Shown: positions 1 through 10,350 of the stretch, in pieces | Layout of the letters: each line of letters starts with the position of its first letter | Numbering within the stretch: position 1 is the stretch's first letter | From: Polytrichum commune | Lineage: Eukaryota > Streptophyta > Polytrichopsida > Polytrichales > Polytrichaceae | Reading direction: 5' to 3' | Length of the DNA stretch: 64,000 nt | Assembly: GCA_950295325.1 (NCBI GenBank) | Contig: OX485807.1 | Span: 11,187,001 to 11,251,000 of the forward strand | Notes under the pieces: model-generated | The model's input: the letters and a program-made list of their open reading frames with translations, nothing else | Databases searched by the model: none | Told to the model about the DNA's origin: nothing | Made by a program: the position numbers and the translations under genes

Positions 1-1469
1 GGATGAGCTAAAAGTAAGTGGGGTTGACAATATTTGTAAACTTGTTCACTAAAAAAGTTACCATAGTGACATAAAATACCATATGACACTCAATACAATA
101 TTTAGTGTGACTTACTATTTGAACTTCCACAATGACTATAGCTACTTATTGGAGATCTCAATTTTTACTAACAAAGGTCAAATTGGTTGTTATAGAACAC
201 TCACATCTTCACTTGGTAGAAGCTTACATCAACATTAAAAAGTTATATCACTGTGTTAGTCCAAATAGTAAGTGACACAAAATACCATAAATGGTGCACC
301 TGAACTAACCATGAAAACTTCTCCCCCATGCGGTCATGAGGCACGAATGCTCGAAGCCATAGTGACAAAACCATCACCTCACCTAGACTCTCAAACTTTG
401 ACCCTTTCATTCATTGATTTGGAGGTGTTGTTAAACTAGCATTGGCTTTATTGCTTTATCTTATGACACTTCATTCCATGCATTATTTGTCAAATTGTTC
501 CAAAATGCACCCGGCCACCATTGGGGGAGTTTTGCAATCACGACGAGCAACCATACTCAAGATGGTGGTGCCACATGTGCCTTAACTTGGCTATTATTCC
601 AACGGCAAAGATTAATAGGGTGTCAACTAAAGATTCTCTTTCTTCACATATTCCAATCCCATTGTAAAATATAATATCTTTCTGGTGTCAATTCTTAAGC
701 ACAAACCTCTTCATATACCACTTAAATTGGTATAAGGGGAGACAACGATCACATAAGGTCCACAATACTGCCTCGTGATTAATTTGTATGTTTCGAAGCA
801 TGGATTTATTATTTTAATAACATGTTGGTGGTATGCATCAGAATAGATTCTTGGACCTTCAGTCTCCATCTTGGGTCTTGTGGACCTTGGAATTGCTGAT
901 GCCAAATCATGACAACTCTGGAAACTGCAAGAATGATGCCCGATTCCAAATATCGAATTGGACCATTTTCCAGTCAACGACCCAACAATTTAGAGCCCCT
1001 ATTAACCGAAGTTCCTTCTGGAGGTTCATTATTTCATGAGGGAATATTTAGTGGAATCTTTTTGTGTTATGTTTTCAAGAAGTAGAGTTTTGAGTAAATG
1101 TGAACAGTAGACTTGTCCAACATTATTATTGCATCTGAGAGTAATTCTTGAACAGTGGAGACATGCACATTGCCAAACAAAATTATTTGGGGGAAGAAAC
1201 GTGAAGAATGTGATGAAAATCCCAATGACATATATTTTGAGAAACAATGTGCTCAATAATCCTTCCAAATGTGTTTTTTTGTCACAAAAACAAATAATGC
1301 ATTGCAATGTGAATGAATTGAAGCGTGCTACGCCAAGAGATGAAGTCCACATTTAGGGTTAGTATATGTCATTTTTCTCAAAAGGGCCGTTGATAGAATG
1401 CGCATATAATTTCATTATGTCCAGAACTCACGCAGTTAATTTATATATTCTAAATTGACTCAAAACATC
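1..1469. other. A+T-rich region without a recognisable gene
   Basis: No open frame here looks like a known protein. The first 300 bases include a phrase (TGACATAAAATACCATA) that recurs near 35.83 kb, and copies of a TTTAGTGT motif that recurs in the MITEs of this window. The segment is probably old transposon sequence outside the inverted duplication. Confidence 0.5.
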
Positions 1470-1952
1470 AAATTGATGCAAATTTTGGAAGGTTTTATTG
1501 AGCTGTTGTATCGATTTCAATGTGCTGCGCTTGATGATTTTGCTTATCCCATTGCGTACAATCCTAACCTTCAGATTTTTCAGTGGCAGCCGGAAGCAAT
1601 AGCAATCCATTGAAATGTAAAAATGCTTGGAACCTCTGCCGGAGTCTCCGGCTGTAGCTTCGGTAGTACATTAAAAGTAGAGATCATTGATTCAAACCCG
1701 AACACTAGTAAAAAAACAAAAAATCGGTTGGTGTGATGTAGCATAATTTGTCTTGAGCGGGTGAGTTGTGCACGATCTCCAAATTTCATGCAGGTTTCGA
1801 ATTCAAAGAGTATCCTCACACAATCTGAAGAAAAATGGCGTAATGGCAACACTCATCAAGAATACCTAATTGATTTCCACCGCTCTCTTGATTCTTCTGG
1901 GAGAAGACTCCAGTGTGCATGCTTCCTGAACATGCACATTCAATCGATACAG

Positions 1953-1962
1953 CTAAATAAAG
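1953..1962 (+). promoter_or_regulatory. Weakened TATA-like element of left A gene
   Basis: The sequence CTAAATAAAG stands where the right-arm copy has the better TATA box CTATATAAAG, in otherwise similar flanks (CAGCT before it, a GCGGTAGGCTCTTCT phrase after it). It lies about 230 bases upstream of the A start codon. The T-to-A change probably weakens the promoter. The assignment rests on the pairwise comparison and on position. Confidence 0.45.
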
Positions 1963-2191
1963 ACAGCGGTAGGCTCTTCTTGCCAGAGTCGAAGTTTTCT
2001 AATCCTGGTGATCACGATTCCCATAGGTTCCGATCTCCATCTGTCTACGCGTGTCTTTCTCGCAAGGCTAATTTCGCTTTCTTTTAATATGCTGATTGAA
2101 TATGCCGTCACAGTCTCTGTTATAATTTCTGTTTGTGAGCTGATGAAAACTGATTGTTCGTTGCATGTGAAGGTTCAGCTCATCGATCATC

Positions 2192-2680
2192 ATGGTTCAA
2201 TTGCTGCAATCGGTGCTCCGCCTCATGTTACTCCATCTCTTGGGGATTGTCTCTCTCTTGATCACCCGGACGGACGGTCGCGTCATGGAGACGATGCAGA
2301 CCACAGATTTGGGGCTGGTAGGAGCAGGACTAGTTGAACTTAAGTCCAGCTCGGAAAGACGCCGGCCACTCACACTCTGCTGTCTCATTGCTGATTACCA
2401 ATGCGTTCCTACAACCGAATTTCCCTTGCCTGCTCCTTGCGCCGTTTACGGTTCAAGCGGCGACGGAATTCGTGATGTTGACACAGATGCAGGGCGAGGA
2501 AGATTTGTTGGATAGTTGCCGGCCTTGAATATCTGTTGCCCTCCTGGTCTATACATCTGCGTTAAGAGAAATTCAAATGGAACATCTCGCTTGTCTGCCA
2601 GTAGTGCCGCTGCAAATGACCATAATGTGGAGGGCACAGAGGGACCCGGAGGAATCAAGTGGCCCGGTGGCCGTAAGTAA
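2192..2680 (+). pseudogene. Secreted Cys-rich peptide A, left copy, interrupted by an in-frame TAG
   Basis: From ATG 2192 the frame runs 163 codons to TAA at 2678-2680 but is broken by TAG at 2513-2515 (codon 108). As read, the product is 107 residues: a hydrophobic N-terminal signal peptide (core MLLHLLGIVSLL), a basic RRRPL stretch and a Cys motif, LCC then YQC. Beyond the TAG, still in frame, come LPALNICCPPG, YIC and a C-terminus ending KWPGGRK. The right-arm copy keeps that second half, including the stop after KWPGGR, so the frame was probably once continuous. The two CC-x5-7-C modules resemble each other. I do not know this family. A secreted signalling or defence-type peptide is an inference from the signal peptide and Cys pattern only. 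Stop-codon readthrough or splicing around the TAG is possible, but I saw no convincing splice pair conserved in both copies. Confidence 0.6.
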
Positions 2681-3595
2681 ACGTGGAGAATAGCATAAGA
2701 TGTGTTGAGAAAAGTCTTGTAAACATCTGGTTTTAATTCAAGAAAGTTCACGCGCGCACGAGCAAGGTATATCCGTCAAAGCGGTTGGATGCACACGCTC
2801 GCCCGCTCGCAGCGTTCCTTTCTTTCTCTTAGACTCTGTGAGACGAATGCAAGCAGATTTCTTGGAAGTCGACTTGCATGTTGCAAGCTGTACGTGTACA
2901 TGCACATGTTTTTAAACATTTATCTCAATACAATGGAAACTCCTTTCAAGTATGTGAGGGCCGGTCTTGATGAAAAGTATGGATGTAATTGTGAAAGCCT
3001 CACTTCAGTTTCCTTGTCTGCGCTTGTTTTCGATCGATTGTACTAGCCTTATGTGGGGAGACTTGGCCGGCCTTGTACAGTGGCATACAAGCACAAAAAA
3101 TTCATCTGTATGATCAAGGAACGTGTATGCTGTAGGTGCACACATGCCATTCTTCGATCCTATGCTGTACTCCTACATGTTGCAGACACTCTCTGACCCT
3201 GATACATGAAACTAAAAGGTGCTTTTCAAATAGTGAATCAAGCAGCAAGCTCTGCTAATCTCGACGACTAAGGCAACCAGCAGAGTTTCAGTGCAGAAAC
3301 CAATCACGTCCCATCTGGTTATGGGTTGTTTGCAAAAACAGATTTTTGCGAAACATGCATCACGACCCCACTGTCGAGATCTGCCAGGGTCCTTTTGACC
3401 ACATGCGTAGAGGCTACTCACTTGCCGAGACTGCTTGCGAATATCGAAAGGACCAAACGAATCTATACGCGCATGGTAATTACTGTTGCCTCGGTGATCG
3501 AATGGTGATGTTTACATTCGCAGAAATAGCGTTGGCACTTAGTAGGTTATGGTGAAGCTATATCGGTGTTCCTGAATTTCTGGAAGCTACTCATC

Positions 3596-3919
3596 ATGTT
3601 ACTGCAGCTTGTGGGAAGTGTGTCTCTTTTCCTGAGCATGCAGGGGGAATTAGGTCCAGCGGTTTGGGACCCTGCTGGTGGCAACTGGATGATCACTACC
3701 AGGAGGATCATCCGCATGCACTCTCCGGCTGCGGAAGAAACAATCCAGACAACAGATGAGGGGGCCAATGTTCCGCAGTATCAGAGGAGTTCATTCGTCA
3801 TGGTGTGGCCTCCCGTTAGCTTGAGCGCAGTACAAAACCTAGCTCTAAAAGCGTGGCAGAGACGCTTAGGAATTAGCCTTGCTGTTGCAACTGCAGATTT
3901 TCATGATGAAATGACGTGA
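3596..3919 (+). pseudogene. Small signal-peptide protein B, left copy, N-terminally damaged
   Basis: The right-arm copy (B', 16,412 to 16,182) starts with a full signal peptide. The left copy lacks about 60 bases covering that start, so the first in-frame ATG (3,596) falls inside the hydrophobic core (MLLQLVGSVSLFL). Downstream residues agree well: GELGPAVW, MITT, RII and EETIQTT. After ANVP the two copies diverge. The right copy stops almost at once, while the left runs on to 3,919 with residues not conserved in the right arm. The hydrophobic core and the ETIQTT motif are shared with peptide A (ETMQTT), suggesting A and B arose by an older tandem duplication. Function unknown. Probably non-functional. 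Confidence 0.5.
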
Positions 3920-4369
3920 ATACATTTCAGAGACCTATTTTTCATGCATGTAAGATTGGCGCTTCAGCAAACTTCTTTATTTGGGTCCCAAATTGAAACC
4001 CGTTTCATTAGCAAGTCTAGTACAACCGAGTATCCTTATTCCAAGCCAAAAAGATCTAGCATCAACAGAAGGAAAAGGACAGATCCACGCCATGACAAAA
4101 ATATCCATAATATTCGTGGCAACATGGCTCAAACACAAAAAATTCCCTCATTCTATTAGTGCAAAGGAGAAGATCGTCCTCTTGAAGAAGGTTGCTGGTC
4201 TCTCGAATCTGTGCACAGCACAACCAGCAGCCGCCCTCCACTACTCGAACTCGTGTAACCATCGCATTCAGTAGATGCTTGAGAAAAAATGGGAAGACTG
4301 TAACTATCAATGTGAATACACAACTTCTTGTATATTGTTCTGTTGAGATACCTGATGCACTTGTCTACC
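3920..4369. other. Convergent 3' region between left B and left AP2
   Basis: This is the shared 3' side of two convergently read genes and has no coding frame of its own. It matches the right arm around 15,573-16,181. Part of it (about 4,087-4,215, with the phrase GTCCTCTTGAAGAA) recurs near 58,413-58,545, beside the F-box gene. Confidence 0.5.
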
Positions 4370-5355
4370 CTAACCCCTACTTTTCTGGCGTTTTGCCTCA
4401 AGCTGACGCCCAAACGCCTCAATCTCCTCCTTGGTGTACGAGATTTCTGGGAAATTCGTGAGCGCGACAGCACGGGTTTTGTAGAAAATCGCAGCTTTGT
4501 CGAAACACTTCCCCGCCTCCACTTTGTCTTCGAACAACCCAAGGTGAATATTCACCTTGCGGTTCGTGTCCAAATCCCTGTAACAGAACTTCGCCATGTA
4601 CTTTGCCGAGTTTGTCCTGGGGCCGCTGACACCCCGCTTGTCGACCTTCCCTCGCACAAAACCCACTGAGTAGGAAGCCCTAAGGCGCCGGATGTACTCT
4701 TCGATCGGCTCAGTGCTGCACTCCTTCATCTCCTCTATGTCGGGTGCGTAGGTGCTGAGCGGGAAGTTGAGCAGGCACGGCCCCGTCCCGTCCAACCCTT
4801 GGTATCGGCCCAGCTTGATGCAGACCTTGTCGCGGATCTGGGCCGCTTCTTCTTGAGAATCATACATGCCCAGGTACCACTGCCCACCGGTGCGTTTCCT
4901 CCGTTTCGGAATCACGGCATTATTTCGCGGATCCCGCTTTTTCTTTGAGTCCCAGACAAATGCCTCCCAAAACTTGTTTTGCGTGTTGAATGAAACGCCT
5001 TGGAAACCCCATGACTGAATTTGGCTCGGAAACCCCATGACTGTCTCATCTGGTGATTCTGCAAGGAACTCTTCTCCAAATTAACCTCTTGTGGGGCAGG
5101 TTTCTCTAACTTGTCTGCACCACCACTCTCCTCAGCAGAAGCCAGGTCAAGATGTATACCATGAACTTGGTTAATCTTCGTTTGTGAATGTAGGGTCTGA
5201 TGATCTGTGTGCGACAGGACAAGGCTCTGGCTTTCAAGGATCAATGTTAATGGGCCACCATTTGAAGGTCGAATTGGATCGGCCATCTTGGCTTGCATCC
5301 GAACTGCATGAGGTGATTGGGCAGGCCTCTTCCAATTTCTCCTGATTGAGACCAT
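4370..5355 (-). pseudogene. Double-AP2-domain transcription factor, left copy, frameshifted by intron-spanning deletion
   Basis: Two overlapping frames on the minus strand equal the two exons of the intact right-arm AP2 gene. The N-terminal frame (from ATG 5,355, or from the conserved ATG of MADP at 5,286) keeps the NGGP, AEESGG and EKSSLQN motifs. The C-terminal frame (222 residues from ATG 5,038 to the TAG at 4,370) holds both AP2 domains at residues about 12-93 and 135-197, with QWYLGMYDSQEEAAQIRD and HLGLFEDKVEAGKCFDKAA. In the right copy a 0.9-kb intron separates the exons. Here the intron, the end of exon 1 and the start of exon 2 are missing, and the join is out of frame. A direct repeat CAGTCATGGGGTTTCC flanks the join. 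The AP2 half is open throughout, so a shortened protein started at 5,038 could still be made. AP2 proteins act as nuclear DNA-binding regulators. Confidence 0.72.
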
Positions 5356-6339
5356 GACTGAATGGGATTCTCTGAGTGACCTTTACAGGAGCTGGTCGAT
5401 GAAGAATGGAGGTAGACTTGCAGATCTGGCATGAGCCACAACACAAGCAATATGAGAACTTCTGTGGACAACCGCGAAGGAGAATGCGCACAAAACACGG
5501 ATAAACATGAGATGATGGCACGGTTAATTCCTACAGGTGGTGATCACATGGATCCTTCAAGCTCCTGTTAATGTTTCCCCACCAAAAGGTCTCCCTTCAC
5601 TAGGAGAAAGGAGCTTGGAGAGACTCCGGTCCAAATAAATTAGAAAGAAAAGCAAAACATTTAGAAATCACACGTGATTCCAGCAGATTCTTAGGAACTC
5701 CACAACAACATAAGTTGCCTTACAGTTCCAGAACATCAAGCTCCAGGTACCAGAACCCCAGGCCACCAATACAAAAAGTAAGAGCTCAAAGGCTAACACT
5801 GCCCTCCAATACCAAAAGTAACCCTAACAAACAAACCACAAGAGAAGGTGATAGAAGCTCTTGCAACTCCTGAACGTCAACCTGGAAAACGGTGCTCTTA
5901 CCACCACCTCTGCACAAAGTGAAGTCATAAAATGAAGCTCTGCGAAGCACGAGCCTCTCCACTATTACAAAAACCTACAAGTGTACTAACAACAGACCAA
6001 ACAAAAGAAACATTAGGTGATTTGCAGACCTCCACAACATCAAGCTCCTACCCCATCTACTATCCGGACCACTTACAAGTGAAGTCGACACAACCGTGTC
6101 TCGATCCCACAATAGTATGGAAACTTAAGCTGGATTACCAACAAAGATTGCACAAGAGAAGGGGACGCATGCAATTAGCCCTCCAATTGCAGCATAAAAT
6201 CAAGCTTCTACAGCCCCAGATCACCAAGAGAGAGACCTCTCTGGAGCTTCGACGACAACCGAGTGGCCACTCTGCAATTTATAGGAAGCCTGAGCCGGCG
6301 CTGCTGTAATGGAGCCCGTACCTCGGCAGGTGGGAGGAA
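5356..6339 (-). promoter_or_regulatory. 5' leader region of left AP2 locus
   Basis: The sequence matches 12,640-13,500 upstream of the right AP2 gene, including CACTTTGTGCAG and a CTTCTCTTGT phrase, so it is probably 5' UTR with or without introns. No ATG-started frame is convincing. A TATA-like element (see 6,276-6,284) sits near its upstream end. Confidence 0.45.
6276..6284 (-). promoter_or_regulatory. TATA box of left AP2 locus
   Basis: Read on the minus strand the sequence is CTATAAATT, a good plant TATA box, about 900-1,000 bases from the AP2 start codons and just inside the promoter repeat array. In the aligned right arm the same place reads TTCCTTTCCAC, so the box has been lost or moved there. 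Confidence 0.45.
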
Positions 6340-6660
6340 GGGTGGATGAAGCTCATCAGCGTGGATGACTTTCACATTATTCCGTTCGATTATTCTGGAT
6401 GTATTTCTGCCACACCTCAGGGAGTTGAGAGGAAGTGTGAATGGTGTTCATCGATGTGGATGAATTCACATCGCTCCTTCGGATGTAATTTTGTCACATC
6501 CTTGGCAAGTGAGAAAGGAGAGTGGATGACTTTCATCATTCTGGATGAGTTTCACATCTTGGGGCACCTCAGGAGTCCGGAGGTGTGGATGAAGTTCGTT
6601 GAGATTGATTACTTGCACATCCATCAGATGGATGTATTTCCCCCACTTTGTTGGTTTGTC
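6340..6660. repeat. Promoter-proximal tandem repeats, left AP2
   Basis: Several imperfect units contain GTGGATGAAgcTCATC-, GTGGATGACTTTCACAT- and GGATGTATTTC-type phrases. Unit starts are near 6,342, 6,452, 6,520 and 6,585. The palindromic core TGGATGAAnTTCATCCA includes GAAnnTTC-type halves. The same kind of array occurs upstream of the right AP2 gene (12,190-12,600) in mirror orientation, so it predates the duplication. The role is unknown. Reiterated regulator binding sites are one possibility. Confidence 0.6.
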
Positions 6661-7194
6661 ATCATTCAAGCCGCCTGAGAGAGCCAACCCCTTAGTACTA
6701 CTTGTGTTTCCTTCTTGCATGAGTCCGAAGTTCCCTTGTTTGTTTTTTTGATTCACTTTTGCTAGCTTGTAATTTACAACTATGTATTAAATTTAATGTT
6801 GGAGATTGAAGATATAGAAGTTAAATGGGTGAGTCATAACATCATTTCTGCTAGGCACGTAAACACATTCCAAAGTTTATATGACTGTTTGTGAAGTTAC
6901 ATTGGGTGGGAGTTGAGCTTGTTGTTTTTGGAGTCAATATGAATGTCTTACAATTTTTGAATTTTTTTTGATAATTTTTTTTTTTATTGATTTTGGAAAG
7001 TGCACTTTATGTGTATATTTGTTAAAAACTTGTGAGAATTTTTTTTACTAAGCTCATGTACCTTACCAACTTCATTTCTATCAATATGACATGCTTTCTC
7101 TTCTTGTTCTTTCTAAACTTTTGTAGGAATATATAAATATGTTTATGAAACGTACAGTCATTTTGAGTTATTTGATAAAATATGGGATTTAAAA

Positions 7195-7345
7195 CTTGAC
7201 ATGGTAGTGTTGTGCATAAAGAAACACCACTAAAATATTGTATTCAATGTCATCAATTCTATTTGTCTTGCTCAGCACTAATCGTAAACCGCTCATGTAG
7301 TGTCACCAACACTAGATGTTAATCCAACATTATTCATCATTCCTC
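7195..7345. repeat. Dispersed repeat with TAGTGTCACCAACACTA motif
   Basis: The segment with ATTCTATTTGTCTTGCTCA followed by TAGTGTCACCAACACTAG recurs at about 35,455-35,620 in the same orientation and, in reverse, at about 62,835-62,935. It is probably a MITE. Its ends and target duplications are not resolved. Confidence 0.55.
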
Positions 7346-9063
7346 GTACAAACGTTTGGTCACTATAAGGGTATAATTTAGTGAACTCAAACTTGCTCAT
7401 TCCAAGTAAATTTGAAGCACCTTTTCCTTTCCAAGATCCCTAGGGTCATGTTGTGTTACTGTAGAGGGCCATGTGGTTCAACACTTGGATTGCTTAGTTG
7501 TAGTTTCCACATGGGAATTTGTATTTATTTATTTATTTATTTATCACAACATACTTTTTAGAGTTAATGGATGTCACAGGTATACATAGAAGGCCACTTT
7601 GAAATACAATTCAAATATGAAATCACATTTTTATTCTTTAAAATACGTGCTATATAGAAAATTTTGAGTCCCAAGTGGAAATAGTAGGTGCCCATAATTG
7701 ATCATAGATGGTGCTTGAAGCAACGACTCGATGATATGAAAGCAATCCTATGAGTTCAGTGGCTCACAGTTCCAGTACCTCTTGGCATTATCCCAGTCCC
7801 CAACATCACTAAGACTTCATTTGTGTTGTTTATTAAGCAAACCAAGGCATTAATAAATGCCTAGGTAGACTTCACAACAATAATTTGAACCATCTATATT
7901 TGAGTGGTATGTGGTTAGGTATGAATCTAGGAATTGGCAATAAAAAGATACGTATTTGAAACAGATTGGACTCCATGCTCAAAATAGGTTGACCATTTTA
8001 GGTTCAACAATCAACATGATTGGGGGGACCCATATGATCAATTTAATAAGCATGAGAATTTATACTTTGAGAATGAATAATATAATCTTATGAGGCCTAA
8101 AGATTGTGAGGCAAATGGCTACATGCGCATCATGATTTGGATATGCTAATCGGCTTGCATTGATTGCATGTTTCATATCCTAAGAGAAGTGGGTGCAAAG
8201 AGGAAAGTAGTATCCATCTAAGGCACGTCTACCTTAAGGATCTGACTTGGAAGTAGTATTATAATAAGAGTCTATGAAGTTTTGGCATTTGCCAAGTTGG
8301 GACACATGACGAGTGGTGTTTCCTAACATGGCCATTTCACATAGCATTTGATGAATGATCTCCTTCTAAATTGATGTGTTTAGTAGGTCTAAATTCTTTG
8401 AACCCAATTCATCTTGCACCCATTGACTTCTAAGTTTGGACGCGAAGGGCCAACTGATTTCTTTCTTGGTATGTAAATTTAATGTAGTTTTTGAAAAATT
8501 GATGTGAATAAATTCATCTAACGAATGTTATGAGATTACCCAAAATATCAACATGTTATCAAGGGCACCAAAGAACCGAGCTTGTAATTCATAAATGAGG
8601 ATAATGAGCATCATGCATTGAGATGAACACAAGTGGGACAAAGTTGAATGGCCAAGGCTAGACACCCTTGACCCATCTCTTCGAGCTGGCCCCTCACCAA
8701 CATTATTGATGTGAAGGGGGTCTAGTAAAAACAAGCCCCCATAAACTTGTGGTTGATTCATCTCAAGTGGATCTCTTTATACTAATTTGGGACTTTTGAT
8801 GTTAATTTTGAGATCAAATTGTCTTATAGAAAATATCACATGTTATAATATAAGTGCTTACATTTTCACCTTAAGTAATGTTGGTGGGACCCTAACTCAA
8901 ACTGGTGGGTGTCTAGCTTAGTTGCCATTTGCTAATAAGCGATCTGGAATAATAATAAAAGTGTTCCACAGTAAATTTCAATATACATGCAAACTAGGAA
9001 AAGAGATTGTGTTTTAGAAAAAATAAAATGCAACACGATTTCACGTCATAACATTTTAAAGTC

Positions 9064-9518
9064 ATGCAAGAGGCCCTCTCTTTGCCATAACTACACTAAA
9101 TAGGTAGATTAGTGTTAGATGAAGATTAGTGTTAGAGCCAATAGTTACCCAAAACACTAAATGTCACTTGACATTACAATTAGTGTTACAATTTCCTTTG
9201 TCTTTATTTTGCATTGTCAAAGTTGAGTTCCATTAAGTTTAAATTTTGTAATATCAAATTCCTAGCATATTACATTTTCTATGAGGCTCACATATTCTAC
9301 CTCCAATTCTTCATTTGAAGATCTACAAAAAATGTCATCTAACACTAAATGCGCTTTTGTAAATATTCAAAGTTACTAATTGGTACAAATAGTGTTAGAG
9401 TTGACATTTAGTGTTCTAACACTATGAATACAATTGACATTTAGCGTTTTCGTCGACTATTAGTGTTTCCAACACTAATCTACCTATTTAGTGTAGCAAA
9501 GAGGTTTTTCATGCAAAT
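9064..9518. mobile_element. MITE with CTACACTAAATAGG termini
   Basis: Terminal inverted repeats: CTACACTAAATAGGTAGATT begins at 9,091 and its complement ends at 9,496. A looser extension (TGCAAGAGG...CTCTTTGC and its mirror) reaches to about 9,064 and 9,518. The interior repeats TTAGTGTT and ACACTAA many times in both orientations. There is no coding capacity. TA flanks the CACTAAAT core on both sides, so a TA target duplication is possible. Relatives lie at 37,127-37,447 and 60,941-61,307. Confidence 0.72.
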
Positions 9519-9667
9519 GGGAATAGACATGTGGCATGTATTGCATATCACCATGTTCATACTCTTAATGTCGCACCCGTAGATAACAATGCAGCATGAG
9601 GCCTACCACAAATCATACTTATTCTCGGACACAAATTATCACTGCCATTGGGAGCTTAGTGAAGGTC

Positions 9668-9937
9668 CTCGGGGGGTTCACTGGCGAAAAATCGTAGAAC
9701 AACGTGTGCTAAAAAATACGGTCTAATATATTCATTGTAGATAAATTTTGTAAAAAACTTACATATAATATAGGGGGTTTTTAAATATTGAAAAAGGATT
9801 ACATGTAAAATACCATCACACCTTTATTTTGAGAAATACCATACCTTATAATCTTTTCTGCAAGGTAAATAGCCCCCCAATAAATAGGTCCCAAACGCAC
9901 GTGTATGCAAAATATAGGAGGGAGTGAACCCCCCGAG
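9668..9937. mobile_element. Non-autonomous DNA transposon, 8-bp target duplication
   Basis: The element begins CTCGGGGGGTTCACT and ends AGTGAACCCCCCGAG, a 15-bp perfect terminal inverted repeat. It is flanked by the 8-bp direct repeat TGAAGGTC at 9,660-9,667 and 9,938-9,945. An 8-bp duplication fits the hAT superfamily, though family membership cannot be shown without a transposase. Length is 270 bp. A second, longer copy is at 45,658-46,288 in the opposite orientation. Confidence 0.82.
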
Positions 9938-10092
9938 TGAAGGTCTGTGGAAAAATGTTGGATCGACATGACCATCCATGGAATCTGAATCACCAACATT
10001 GTGCCATAATCGATGCACTTGTTTTGATTGTTTGAGGAGTCACACAAGAATAAACTTCAAAAAGATCAATGTGAACTCGTGACAATGCCTCT

Positions 10093-10350
10093 ATGGCCTT
10101 ATCAACTAAAATGAGCCAATTGGGCCGTTACGAGATAATCCTTTTGTCACAATTGATGAGATCTTCCATATTACAATTGATTATTTGCATGGTTTTATAA
10201 ACATGTGTGGGTGTATTGGAATGGTTAAGTTGTATTTTAAGAACCCTCAATGGGTATTATCTCGTACCAACTAGCAATCATTACGTTCCCATCACGTTCC
10301 CTACATTAAATTGAGCAGACCAATTGACTCATTTTAGTTGATAAGGCCAT
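10093..10350. mobile_element. MITE with 28-30 bp inverted repeats
   Basis: Left terminus ATGGCCTTATCAACTAAAAT continues GAGCCAATTGG. The right terminus is its complement with one or two mismatches and ends GGCCAT at 10,350. CTCT abuts both ends (10,089-10,092 and 10,351-10,354), possibly a short target duplication. Length is 258 bp and there is no coding frame. Confidence 0.72.

Larger units (their letters stand above)
1470..6725. repeat. Left arm of a large inverted duplication
   Basis: This arm is similar, in reverse complement, to about 12,100-18,670. Matching landmarks in mirrored order are: a GGCAGCCGGAAGC block (about 1,585 and 18,560), the A peptide locus (2,192 and 17,934), the B locus (3,596 and 16,412), the AP2 3' ends (4,370 and 15,572), the AP2 5' ends (about 5,286 and 13,632), a CACTTTGTGCAG block (about 5,915 and 13,030), and the promoter repeat arrays (6,340-6,660 and 12,190-12,600). 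Both arms end at a TTCCCTTCTTGCATGA-like phrase near 6,715 and 12,110. Divergence is substantial, with many indels, so the duplication is not recent. End positions are estimated by eye to within roughly 50 bases. Confidence 0.88.
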
